Below are positions 24,950 to 33,445 of a DNA stretch of 64,000 nucleotides, in pieces (position 1 is the first letter of the stretch; the number at the start of each line of letters is the position of its first letter). The DNA is taken from the NCBI RefSeq assembly GCF_910580175.1, contig NZ_CAJTXD010000001.1:186001-250000 (forward strand), written 5' to 3'. The translations under genes and the position numbers were made by a program. The notes under the pieces are model-generated. The model saw only the letters and a list, made by a program, of their open reading frames with translations. It made no database searches and was not told the origin of the DNA. The DNA comes from an uncultured Alistipes sp. Lineage in GTDB: Bacteria > Bacteroidota > Bacteroidia > Bacteroidales > Rikenellaceae.

Positions 24950-27571
24950 TTACTTGAGTTGGGCGAGAATCAGTTCCACGGCCTTGTCGATGGCCGCCTG
25001 CAGCCCGTCGGGGTTCTTGCCGCCGGCCGTGGCGAAGAACGCCTGACCGCCGCCGCCGCCCTGCATCAGTTTGGCGGCCTCGCGTACCACCGTGGCGGCA
25101 TTGACGCCCCGGGCGGCGATCTCGTCGCCCAGCATGATGGTCAGCGAAGGTTTGCCGTCGCACACCGAACCGATGACCAGCACCAGCTTCGAAGAACGCG
25201 CCCGCAGGTTGTAGGCCAGATCCTTGACAAGGTCGGGACGATGGTCGACCTGCGTGGCGATGAGCTGCATGCCGTTGCGCTCGGGCACCGAGGCGCTCAG
25301 CTTCTCGGCCCATTGCGACACTTGCTCGCGGCGCATCTGCTCAAGCTCCTTGGAGAGGGTCTCGTTGCTTTCGATCATCTTCTTGACGGCCTGCACGATC
25401 TGCGTGTTGTTCAGGTATTCGCCCACGCTGCGGATCGTATCCTCCGCCACGTAAAGCATCTTTTCGGCCTGCTCGCCCGTGACGGCCTCGATGCGGCGTA
25501 CGCCGGCCGAGATGGCGCTCTCGTTGAGAATCTTGAAGAAGCCGATGTTGCCCGTAGCGCCCGTATGCGTACCGCCGCACAACTCGACCGAATCGCCGAA
25601 GCGCACCATGCGCACGCGGTCGCCGTACTTCTCGCCGAAAAGCATCATGGCCCCGGCTGCCGCGGCCTCCTCCTTGGTGGCGTCGCGCTTCTCTTCGAGC
25701 GGATGGTTGGCACGGATGGCCTTGTTGACCAGCTTCTCCACCTCGCGCAGCTCCTCGCGCGTGACTTTCTGGAAGTGCGAGAAGTCGAAGCGCAGGATTT
25801 CGGGCGTGACCATCGAACCCTTCTGCTCGACGTGGTCGCCCAGCACCTTGCGCAATGCGGCGTGCATGAGGTGCGTGGCCGAGTGGTTGTTGGCCGCCGA
25901 CTGCCGTTTTGCAGCATCGACACGCGCAGTAAAAGTCGCCGCGGGGTTTTCCGGCAGTTTGGCGACGATATGGATAATCAAGCCGTTCTCCTTTTCGGTG
26001 GCTACCACCTCGACCCGCTCGTTGGCGCTCTCGATGGTGCCGATGTCGCCGATCTGACCGCCCGAATTACCGTAGAACGGCGTGCGGTCGAAGACCAGCT
26101 GGTAGGAAGCCTTGCCCTTGCTCGTGACGCGACGATAGCGGGCGATGCGCACCTGGTCAACGAGCGTATCGTAGCCCGTGAAGACGCTTTCGCGCAGCGG
26201 GAACAGCTCCACCCAGTCGTCGGTGTCGACGGCCGCCGCGTTGCGCGAACGCTCCTTCTGGGCCTGCAACTCCTTGTCGAAGGCTTCGAGGTCGACTTCC
26301 ACGCCCTGCTCCCGGGCAATAAGCTCCGTGAGGTCGATCGGGAAACCGAACGTATCGTACAACTCGAAAGCATCGGCGCCGGAAATCGCCTTTTTACCCT
26401 CGGTCTTCGTGCGCGCGATCACGCCGTCGAGCAGGTTGATGCCCGTAGCCAGCGTACGCAGGAACGAAGCCTCCTCCTCCTCGATGACTTTCTCGATCAA
26501 CCCCTGCTGGGCCTTGAGCTCGGGGAACTGGCCGCCCATCTGCTCAACGAGACCGGCGACCAGCCGGCAGAGCGTCGGCTCGGTAAAGCCGAGGTAGGTA
26601 TAGCCGTAGCGCACGGCACGGCGCAGGATGCGGCGGATGACATAGCCGGCCTTGACGTTCGACGGCAGCTGTCCGTCGGCGATGGAGAACGCGATGGCGC
26701 GCAGGTGGTCGGCGATGACGCGCATGGCCACGTCGGCTTTCTCGTCGGCACCGTACTGCTTGCCCGACAAGGCGGCGATGCGCCCGATCGTAGGCTGGAA
26801 GACGTCGGTATCGTAGTTCGATTTCTTGCCCTGCAAGATCATGCAGAGACGCTCGAAACCCATGCCCGTGTCGACATTGCGCGCGGGCAGCTCCTCCAAC
26901 GAACCGTTGGCCTTGCGGTTGAACTGCATGAAGACCAGGTTCCAGATTTCGATTACCTGCGGATGGCTCTGGTTGACCATTTCGCGGCCGGGCTTGAGGG
27001 CGATTTCGGCCTCGTCGCGCAGGTCGAAATGGATTTCGGAGCAGGGGCCGCAGGGGCCGGTTTCGCCCATCTCCCAGAAGTTGTCGTGCTTGTTGCCGCG
27101 GATGATATGATCCTCGGGCAGGAAGCGCTTCCAGTAGTCGTAGGCCTCCTGGTCGAACGGCACGCCGTCCTTCTCGCAGCCTTCGAAGACAGTGGCGTAC
27201 ATCCGCTCGGCCGGCAGCTTGTAGACCTCGTGCAGCAGCTCCCAGGCCCATTCGATGGCCTCTTTCTTAAAGTAGTCGCCATACGACCAATTGCCCAGCA
27301 TTTCGAACATCGTGTGGTGGTACGTATCGTGTCCCACCTCCTCCAGGTCGTTGTGCTTGCCCGAAACGCGCAGACACTTCTGCGTATCGGCCGCACGCGG
27401 GTATTTGCGGGGGGCGTTGCCCAGAAAAATATCCTTGAACTGGTTCATGCCCGCGTTGGTAAACATCAGCGTCGGGTCGCCTTTGACGACCATCGGCGCC
27501 GACGGCACGATGGCATGTCCCTTACTCTCGAAAAAATCCAGAAAAGCCTGGCGAATTTTTACAGATTCCAT
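24950..27571 (-). CDS. alaS: alanyl-tRNA synthetase
   Basis: An 873-residue class II aminoacyl-tRNA synthetase that charges tRNA-Ala. The catalytic core begins with FLDFFESKGHAIVPSAPMV and contains TFTNAGMNQFKD-type motif 2 (MFTNAGMNQFKD). The editing domain carries the Zn ligands HSATHLMH and CGGTHTGATG, and the C-Ala domain ends with GGGGGQAFFATAGGKNPDGL. All domains are present at normal length. On the minus strand TAATTTTG at 27617-27624 is the likely -7 element, nested with the divergent promoter of the M23 peptidase gene. Confidence 0.98.
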   Translation of the reverse strand: MESVKIRQAFLDFFESKGHAIVPSAPMVVKGDPTLMFTNAGMNQFKDIFLGNAPRKYPRAADTQKCLRVSGKHNDLEEVGHDTYHHTMFEMLGNWSYGDYFKKEAIEWAWELLHEVYKLPAERMYATVFEGCEKDGVPFDQEAYDYWKRFLPEDHIIRGNKHDNFWEMGETGPCGPCSEIHFDLRDEAEIALKPGREMVNQSHPQVIEIWNLVFMQFNRKANGSLEELPARNVDTGMGFERLCMILQGKKSNYDTDVFQPTIGRIAALSGKQYGADEKADVAMRVIADHLRAIAFSIADGQLPSNVKAGYVIRRILRRAVRYGYTYLGFTEPTLCRLVAGLVEQMGGQFPELKAQQGLIEKVIEEEEASFLRTLATGINLLDGVIARTKTEGKKAISGADAFELYDTFGFPIDLTELIAREQGVEVDLEAFDKELQAQKERSRNAAAVDTDDWVELFPLRESVFTGYDTLVDQVRIARYRRVTSKGKASYQLVFDRTPFYGNSGGQIGDIGTIESANERVEVVATEKENGLIIHIVAKLPENPAATFTARVDAAKRQSAANNHSATHLMHAALRKVLGDHVEQKGSMVTPEILRFDFSHFQKVTREELREVEKLVNKAIRANHPLEEKRDATKEEAAAAGAMMLFGEKYGDRVRMVRFGDSVELCGGTHTGATGNIGFFKILNESAISAGVRRIEAVTGEQAEKMLYVAEDTIRSVGEYLNNTQIVQAVKKMIESNETLSKELEQMRREQVSQWAEKLSASVPERNGMQLIATQVDHRPDLVKDLAYNLRARSSKLVLVIGSVCDGKPSLTIMLGDEIAARGVNAATVVREAAKLMQGGGGGQAFFATAGGKNPDGLQAAIDKAVELILAQLK

Positions 27572-27613
27572 TCTATATTGTTTGATTCGATTTTACCGTT
27601 ATTCTGTATCGGG

Positions 27614-27644
27614 TTGCAAAATTACACAATTAAACTTAAATTTG
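27614..27644. promoter_or_regulatory. overlapping divergent promoters, alaS / M23 peptidases
   Basis: Rightward: TTG (27614-27616), 20 bp, TAAATTTG (27637-27644). Leftward: TAATTTTG (27617-27624 on the minus strand). The two elements interleave, so RNA polymerase cannot occupy both at once. Confidence 0.55.
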
Positions 27645-27674
27645 CATCGTAGACCGAACAGTTTTTTACGAGCG

Positions 27675-28667
27675 ATGACGCAAAAACCAGATACTTCCGG
27701 ACAGCGGACGTTTCCGCCCAAGCCGGCGCACGAAGCGGCACGAACGCCGTTCCGCCTGCGCATCTACCGCCTGCTGCGCAAGATTCTGATCGGCTTCATC
27801 CTGGTATCGATCGCCAACGTGCTGTTCTCCCAGTTTTTCCAGACGCCCAAGATGTACCGCATCGACCGCGAGAACCGCGAGCTGATCATCAAATACCGCA
27901 TCCTGCAAGACCGAATCCGGACGGCCCAGCGGCAGGTGGACGAAATCCGCCACCGCGACAACCACGTCTACCGCACGCTCTTTTCGACCGACACGCTCTC
28001 GATCGACGGGGTATGGCAGCCCTATCCGGACGAAAAATACGCATCGGTGGCCGACGACGAATTCGCCCCCCTGATGACGGACACCTGGCGGCAGCTCGAT
28101 GCACTGGCCCGCACGCTCTATCTGGAGTCGGTGTCGTTCGACGAGTTGCAGGCCCTCTCGAAAGACAAGGCACGCCTGGCGGCGGCGATTCCGGCCATCT
28201 GGCCCATCGACCGCAAAGCACTGCACAACAACCACATCGGCGCATTCAACCCGCGCCGCATGCACCCGATCTACCACCGCATCATCGCCCACCAGGGCAT
28301 CGACCTGGGCTGCGACCGCGGCACGCCGGTCTACGCCACGGGCGACGCCGTGGTGCAGCGCACCGACCGCGGCGAACCCAAGCGCGGCTACGGACAGCAG
28401 GTGCTGCTGAACCACAAGTTCGGCTACCAGACCCGCTACGCCCATCTGAGCAAAATCCTGGTTAAGCCGGGCGATAAGGTCATGCGCGGCCAGATCATCG
28501 GCGAGGCGGGCAACACGGGCGGTTCTACGGCCCCCCACCTCCACTACGAAGTGATCCACATGGGCACGCCCGTCAACCCGGTAAACTATTTCAACCGCAA
28601 CATGACGCCCGAGGAATACGACAGGTTCATGGAGCAGATGCGCGAAACCCATTTCGAAATGTTGTAA
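27675..28667 (+). CDS. M23-family peptidoglycan endopeptidase 1
   Basis: A 330-residue protein with one N-terminal membrane helix (about residues 36-57, ILIGFILVSIANVLFSQFF), a coiled-coil-like stretch (residues 65-95) and a C-terminal LytM domain. All Zn/catalytic residues are present: HQGIDLG (H-x3-D), YAHLSK and APHLHYEV. LytM proteins cut peptide cross-links in peptidoglycan or regulate amidases at division. The ATG at 27675 lies 31 bp after a good promoter. The next gene is a paralogue starting one base after this stop codon, so they are translated as a pair. Confidence 0.92.
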   Translation: MTQKPDTSGQRTFPPKPAHEAARTPFRLRIYRLLRKILIGFILVSIANVLFSQFFQTPKMYRIDRENRELIIKYRILQDRIRTAQRQVDEIRHRDNHVYRTLFSTDTLSIDGVWQPYPDEKYASVADDEFAPLMTDTWRQLDALARTLYLESVSFDELQALSKDKARLAAAIPAIWPIDRKALHNNHIGAFNPRRMHPIYHRIIAHQGIDLGCDRGTPVYATGDAVVQRTDRGEPKRGYGQQVLLNHKFGYQTRYAHLSKILVKPGDKVMRGQIIGEAGNTGGSTAPHLHYEVIHMGTPVNPVNYFNRNMTPEEYDRFMEQMRETHFEML

Positions 28668-28668
28668 C

Positions 28669-29619
28669 ATGGTCGGCAAAAAGGACATAGAGAAACTCCG
28701 CAGGCGCAAACGCCGCAAACAGAACATCATCCGCGCAACGGTGCATTTCTTCGTGTGGACGGGCGTGGCCATGCTTTACTACATGGGATTTTCGATCTTC
28801 TTCGACACCCCGGTGGAATATTCGCTCAAGCATTCGACCGACGGCCTGCGCCGCGAATACGACGTCCTCACGCAACGCTACGACTCGCTGGCTTCCGTGC
28901 TGGACAATCTGTCGGCCCGCGACCGCAACGTCTTCCGCATCCTTTTCGAATCGGATCCCTACGACTCCGATGCGGCACCCGACCGCAAGCAAGCCACGAC
29001 CTACGAATCGCTCATAGGCCGCACGCCCCGCGAACTGAAATACGAACTGCGCGACCGCACCGACCGATTCGAGGAGCGGCTCGCTGCACTCAATGCGACC
29101 TACCATGGCATGCAGGCGCAGGTCGACTCCATCGGCCGCCTCTGCAACAACATCCCGGCCGTCCAGCCGGTCATCAACAAACGGCTGACGCTGCTCACGG
29201 CATCGTACGGCATGCGTATCCATCCGTTCTACAAGACCCTCCAGTCGCACCAGGGCGTGGACTATACCGTGCCGGAGGGTTCGCGCGTCTTCGCCACGGC
29301 CGACGGCGTGGTGCGCGACGTGGCGCTGCGCAACTCGACCTCGGGACAGACCGTAGTGATCGACCACGGCAACGGCTACGAAACCTCGTACAGCCACCTG
29401 TCGAAAATCGACGTCCGCAAAGGCCAGCAGGTCAAGCGCGGCGACATCATCGCCCGCTCTGGCGACACGGGCCTTTCGCTGGCTCCCCACCTCCACTACG
29501 AGGTGCGCTTCAACGGCATGCGGGTCGACCCGGTACACTATTTCTTCATGGAGCTTACCCCCTCCGAATACCAGCGGCTGATGCAGATCGCCCAGTCCGG
29601 CATGCAGTCGTTCGACTGA
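28669..29619 (+). CDS. M23-family peptidoglycan endopeptidase 2
   Basis: A 316-residue paralogue of the preceding gene: N-terminal membrane helix (about residues 25-45, TVHFFVWTGVAMLYYMGFSIFF), helical stalk, then a LytM domain with SYGMRIHPF, SHQGVDY, YSHLSK and APHLHYEV. The active-site residues are intact, so both copies should be enzymes rather than one being a regulator. The stalk has divergent sequence compared with copy 1, which may direct the two to different partners. It is 1 bp from copy 1 and 25 bp before a HAD gene. Confidence 0.92.
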   Translation: MVGKKDIEKLRRRKRRKQNIIRATVHFFVWTGVAMLYYMGFSIFFDTPVEYSLKHSTDGLRREYDVLTQRYDSLASVLDNLSARDRNVFRILFESDPYDSDAAPDRKQATTYESLIGRTPRELKYELRDRTDRFEERLAALNATYHGMQAQVDSIGRLCNNIPAVQPVINKRLTLLTASYGMRIHPFYKTLQSHQGVDYTVPEGSRVFATADGVVRDVALRNSTSGQTVVIDHGNGYETSYSHLSKIDVRKGQQVKRGDIIARSGDTGLSLAPHLHYEVRFNGMRVDPVHYFFMELTPSEYQRLMQIAQSGMQSFD

Positions 29620-29644
29620 CGCACGGCACGTTTTCCCCGCCACG

Positions 29645-30211
29645 ATGAACGGCTCGCCCATCAAACTCATCTTGCTGGATTTCGACGGCACGCTGGTCGA
29701 CACCCGTCGTGCCAATGCCCAGGCTTACGTCGCAACGATGCGCGAAGCGGGCTACCCCCTTACCGAGGAGGAATATCTCGCCCGCTATTTCGGCATGCGG
29801 TGCGACGAATTTCTGACCGCCTACGGCATTGCCGATGCAGCCGAGCGCGAAAGACTGCGCCTACGCAAAATAGCCCTCTACCCCGCTTTCTTCGACTCCG
29901 TGCAGCTCAACCGGCCGTTGTGGGAGTTCTGCCAGCAGTTCCGCAGGCAGGGCGGGCGGGTGTGGATCGTCTCGACGGGCAGCCGGGAAAACATCGACAA
30001 CGTGATGCGGCACTTGGGCCTCGGTCGGGTCGACGGCATCTTGGCCGGCCCCGACATCGCGCGCAGCAAACCGGCTCCCGACTGCTTTCTGGAAGCCATG
30101 AGGCGCGAAAACGCCGCACCCCACGAAACACTGGTCTTCGAAGATTCGGCCGTAGGTCTGGAGGCGGCCCGGCGGAGCGGAGCGCCCTATTTCAAGGTTA
30201 CGATGAAATAG
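29645..30211 (+). CDS. HAD-family phosphatase (phosphoglycolate phosphatase-like)
   Basis: A 188-residue soluble enzyme of HAD subfamily IA. Motif I is LLDFDGTLVDT (residues 9-19), motif II WIVSTGSRENI, motif III the lysine of ARSKPAPDCF, and motif IV FEDSAVGLEAA. The helical cap has the length of phosphoglycolate phosphatase/beta-phosphoglucomutase relatives. The substrate is unknown. It is the third gene of the M23 transcript and converges with the clostripain-like gene (19-bp gap). Confidence 0.88.
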   Translation: MNGSPIKLILLDFDGTLVDTRRANAQAYVATMREAGYPLTEEEYLARYFGMRCDEFLTAYGIADAAERERLRLRKIALYPAFFDSVQLNRPLWEFCQQFRRQGGRVWIVSTGSRENIDNVMRHLGLGRVDGILAGPDIARSKPAPDCFLEAMRRENAAPHETLVFEDSAVGLEAARRSGAPYFKVTMK

Positions 30212-30230
30212 CAGGAAAACCCGCAGAACG

Positions 30231-31697
30231 TCAGTGCGTGGCCTGCCACCACTCGGTCTGCCGGTTTTCGGAAGGATAAACATCCGACGGCGCGCTGCAC
30301 GTGACCCCCGAATAATAGTCGATCGGAATCAAGAGGGGACGGCTGTACCACGAATAAAAACTCGGCGTGTTGAAACGGCAGGCGGGCGGAAAGGTCAAGT
30401 CGAACTGCCGGCGAAAATTTTCCAACGCGCCGGCGTCGGTAGCTATCTGCTCGGCATACTGCCGGAAATCGTAGAACAAATGACGCGAAAGCCCCTCGTA
30501 GTGCTGCAACTGCGCAGGATCGCAAGTGCCTGAACCGCTGGCGAAAAGCTGACGCGAAACGGCGGCCAGCGCATCGATCTGCCCGCAGTCGGTCATGGCA
30601 ACGCACCCCGACGGATAGCGGGGATCGTATTCGTGCAGGTAGAAATCGTAGTATTTCTCGCAGACCTGTTGCAAGCGATCTTCGAGCAGTGCTTCCGGGG
30701 CGAGCAACGCAGGAATCACATATTGATAGGGAAAACCCTTGTCCATTACCTCGCACGGCGAAGCCAGAATATAGCGCGCCGTATTGCGCATGACATAGAG
30801 CGTCTCGATATTGGACATGAAACAATCGTCGAAGATGATGTAATCAAAACGGATGCCGGTAGCCTGAAGACTGCCGGCGATTTCATCCACATCGAACGCG
30901 GAACCGCTCTCGCCGTAATAACGTGTCAACGGATAGCCGTCCGTGGCGATCTTCTGCTCGGCGAAGCCGCTTCGGAACGCGCTACGGCCATAGACCGAAT
31001 ATCCGACGGGCAGCCATCCCGTACCGTGGCCCCCGATGGCCAGACCGTATTCCCGGGCAGGGAAATAGTGTTTCATCCACCCCAACACCTCGGTAATGAA
31101 CGCCGGATCGCTGCGATCGACCTGCGGAAAAGTCCGGATCGGCGTCTGCACGCCCTTGCCCTGCTCCGGATCATAGTCGAGCCGGACGATCTGCCACACC
31201 CCGCCGACCCGGCAGAAAGCAACCACATGGCTGTCGCCGGGGATGGAGGGATTCATGACGTTCAGGGCCTGCTGAAGATTGTAATCGAAGAACGACTGCA
31301 AGCTGGTGCCGATGAAGAACATGAAGAATGCCCGCGGCGCCGCGTCCGGCAACTGCACCACTTCGATCTCTTGCGGCGTCTGGCTCCGTTCGGGCCACAC
31401 CCGGATGCTGCCCAGAGCGCGCGGGTTCTTTCCGATGTTTCCGACCGTCGAAGTGATCGTCACGACCGTTTCGCCGGCCCCTCCGCTGAGCGGCTCCGCC
31501 AGAAATCCGTCGCCCTCGACGGAGAGCGTCCAACCGCCCTGTGCCGCCGTTATCAGACAAGTGGCCGCAGCCCCTTCCTGAAACGAAAGAAATACCTCCG
31601 TCTGCCCCGGCTCGAGCATCACAGGAGGAAGTGCCTCTTTCTTGCAGGCCGTCAGGGACAACGCAAGCATCAAAAGACAAAACAGACGTCGGATCAT
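30231..31697 (-). CDS. clostripain-family (C11) cysteine peptidase lipoprotein
   Basis: A 488-residue lipoprotein. The signal is MIRRLFCLLMLALSLTAC with the lipobox cysteine at residue 18. An Ig-like/BACON-like N-terminal domain (about 25-125) is followed by the C11 peptidase domain. The catalytic pair is visible as AIGGHGTGWLP (His) and IIFDDCFMSN (Cys). C11 peptidases cleave after Arg/Lys and are made as self-processing zymogens; gut Bacteroidales carry several. Surface or periplasmic location is expected. The start at 31697 overlaps the upstream gene's stop by 4 bp, so the two form a coupled operon. Confidence 0.87.
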   Translation of the reverse strand: MIRRLFCLLMLALSLTACKKEALPPVMLEPGQTEVFLSFQEGAAATCLITAAQGGWTLSVEGDGFLAEPLSGGAGETVVTITSTVGNIGKNPRALGSIRVWPERSQTPQEIEVVQLPDAAPRAFFMFFIGTSLQSFFDYNLQQALNVMNPSIPGDSHVVAFCRVGGVWQIVRLDYDPEQGKGVQTPIRTFPQVDRSDPAFITEVLGWMKHYFPAREYGLAIGGHGTGWLPVGYSVYGRSAFRSGFAEQKIATDGYPLTRYYGESGSAFDVDEIAGSLQATGIRFDYIIFDDCFMSNIETLYVMRNTARYILASPCEVMDKGFPYQYVIPALLAPEALLEDRLQQVCEKYYDFYLHEYDPRYPSGCVAMTDCGQIDALAAVSRQLFASGSGTCDPAQLQHYEGLSRHLFYDFRQYAEQIATDAGALENFRRQFDLTFPPACRFNTPSFYSWYSRPLLIPIDYYSGVTCSAPSDVYPSENRQTEWWQATH

Positions 31698-32431
31698 TTG
31701 TATTCGCGGGGTTTGAGGTTGTTGAACTGCCACGTCCGGTCGCGCTTGTAAGTGTATCCTTCAGGCTTGTTCCAATAGACACGGCCGAAATCGAAATAGA
31801 AGCCGCGGCGCTTCTTGCCCTCCACCACATAGGGCGCAGCAAGAGGGATGAACTCTACCGTGCGGCTGATGATGCGGGCCTTGCCGTAGGCCAGGCCCTC
31901 GACATCCATAGCATCGAGCGCATGGTCGAACATCAACACATGGCGCGGAGTCTTCTGCGTCAGGCCGTCGCCCGATGCAAGGATCGCGCGCAAGACACCG
32001 TTCATGCGGGCCGAAAAAGCTGCGGCCTGCTCCTTATCGCCCAAGGCATCGTAGGCGAAGGCCATCAAGTTGAGCACCTTGGGGCTGAACGGATCGCGCG
32101 CCAGCACATCGCGGCCCGTGGAAATCACCGATTCCAGCACCGCGCGGTCCGGCTTGTCGGGATCGAGACCCGAGACCAGCAACAACAACTTGTCCAGCTC
32201 AGGATTGGCCGCCAAAGGTTTGTAACCGTCCTGGTAGGCATAGCCATAATAAAGATAGTGGTAATCGTCGTCCGTCATCGTCCGGTCGCCGGCATTGTAG
32301 CGCATCATCAGAGCGGTATGATAATAAGGCGACGACGAATCGAGCGTCCGATCGATGATATCCTGCTCTACGGGAGTCTTGGCAGCCGCGACCAGCGGAA
32401 AAAACAGCAGCAATTGCAAAAATCGTTTCAT
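31694..32431 (-). CDS. DUF4919-like exported protein
   Basis: A 245-residue protein with a signal peptide (MKRFLQLLLFFPLVAAA) followed by a soluble domain. The pattern (SSPYYHTALMMRYNAGDRTMTDDDYHYLYYGYAYQ region, then helical repeats, then FIPLAAPYVVEGKKRRGFYFDFGR) resembles the Bacteroidetes DUF4919 family, whose function is unknown. The helical middle (LDKLLLLVSG...VLNLMAFAYDALGDKEQAAAF) looks TPR-like. It overlaps the downstream peptidase lipoprotein by 4 bp (ATGA), which points to co-production. It lies 31 bp downstream of dapA's leftward neighbour region, so dapA may share the transcript. Confidence 0.7.
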   Translation of the reverse strand: MKRFLQLLLFFPLVAAAKTPVEQDIIDRTLDSSSPYYHTALMMRYNAGDRTMTDDDYHYLYYGYAYQDGYKPLAANPELDKLLLLVSGLDPDKPDRAVLESVISTGRDVLARDPFSPKVLNLMAFAYDALGDKEQAAAFSARMNGVLRAILASGDGLTQKTPRHVLMFDHALDAMDVEGLAYGKARIISRTVEFIPLAAPYVVEGKKRRGFYFDFGRVYWNKPEGYTYKRDRTWQFNNLKPREYK

Positions 32432-32462
32432 CGGCAAGCGTTTTCCTCGACTAACGGATAAT

Positions 32463-33353
32463 TTATCGCAAATCGTATTCGGCAATCAGAGTTCGGAACC
32501 GCTCGCGCAGCTGCGCCGACCCTTCGACCAGCGGCAGACGCACCGTGGAGCCGATCTTGCCCAGCACCGAAAGCGCGCACTTCACGCCTACGGGATTTCC
32601 CTCGGCGAAGAGCGCCTTGACGGCCTCGTCGAGCGCCGCGAACTCCTTTCCGGCTTGTTCGAAATCCCCCGTCTTGGCATGGTTCGCACACTGCATGAAA
32701 CGCTGCGGGAACGCGTTGGCCGCCACGGAAATAACCCCGTCGCCGCCGCGCTGCATGATGGGCAGCACCATGCCGTCGTCGCCCGACAAGACCAGGAAAT
32801 CCGCCGGCCGGCCGGCGAGGATGCGCTGAATCTGTCCGATGTCGCCCGAAGCCTCCTTGATGCCGATCACGTTGTCCAGATCGCGGGCGCAGCGCAACGT
32901 GGTCTCGGCCGTCATGTTGACGCCGGCACGCCCCGGGATGTTGTAGAGGATCACGGGCAGCGGCGAATGCTCCGCCACGGTGCGGAAGTGCTGGTAAAGC
33001 CCCTCCTGCGAGGGTTTGTTGTAGTAGGGCGTCACGCTCAGAATGGCATCGGCGCCCCGCAGGTCGAATTCGCGCAGCTGGTCGAGCACCTCCGAAGTCG
33101 AATTGCCGCCGCAGCCGATTACCAGGGGTACGCGCCCAGCGATGTGGTTGGTAATGAACATCGCAATGACCGCCCGCTCGGGCATGTAGAGCGTCGGAGT
33201 CTCGGCCGTGGTGCCGAGCGCCACGATGTAGTCCACGCCGCCCTCGATCACATAGTCGATCATACGGGCCAACGCTTCGTAGTCGACCCGTCCTTCGGGG
33301 GTAAAAGGAGTTATCATGGCAACTCCTACGCCTGCAAGTTTGTGGTTTAACAT
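32463..33353 (-). CDS. dapA: 4-hydroxy-tetrahydrodipicolinate synthase
   Basis: A 296-residue TIM-barrel aldolase that condenses pyruvate with aspartate semialdehyde, the first committed step to lysine and meso-diaminopimelate. Family motifs: GTTAETPTL (substrate carboxylate binding), VTPYYNKPSQEGL with the catalytic tyrosine, and IGIKEASGDI with the Schiff-base lysine. The start at 33353 (MLNHKLAGVGVAMITPF) fits homologues; the longer frame to 33449 would run into the ligA end. It sits 92 bp after ligA. Confidence 0.96.
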   Translation of the reverse strand: MLNHKLAGVGVAMITPFTPEGRVDYEALARMIDYVIEGGVDYIVALGTTAETPTLYMPERAVIAMFITNHIAGRVPLVIGCGGNSTSEVLDQLREFDLRGADAILSVTPYYNKPSQEGLYQHFRTVAEHSPLPVILYNIPGRAGVNMTAETTLRCARDLDNVIGIKEASGDIGQIQRILAGRPADFLVLSGDDGMVLPIMQRGGDGVISVAANAFPQRFMQCANHAKTGDFEQAGKEFAALDEAVKALFAEGNPVGVKCALSVLGKIGSTVRLPLVEGSAQLRERFRTLIAEYDLR

Positions 33354-33445
33354 AGTTTTTGTGTTATGGTTTGGCCGCGTTATCGGCGGATTCGTAATAA
33401 CGGTCTTACGGCGGCGCCGCACTCGCGGCACGAACGACCGGGAGA

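Noticed and set aside
24959..27652. 897-codon frame opposite alaS
   Set aside because: Shadow of alaS; no motifs, no independent start signal.
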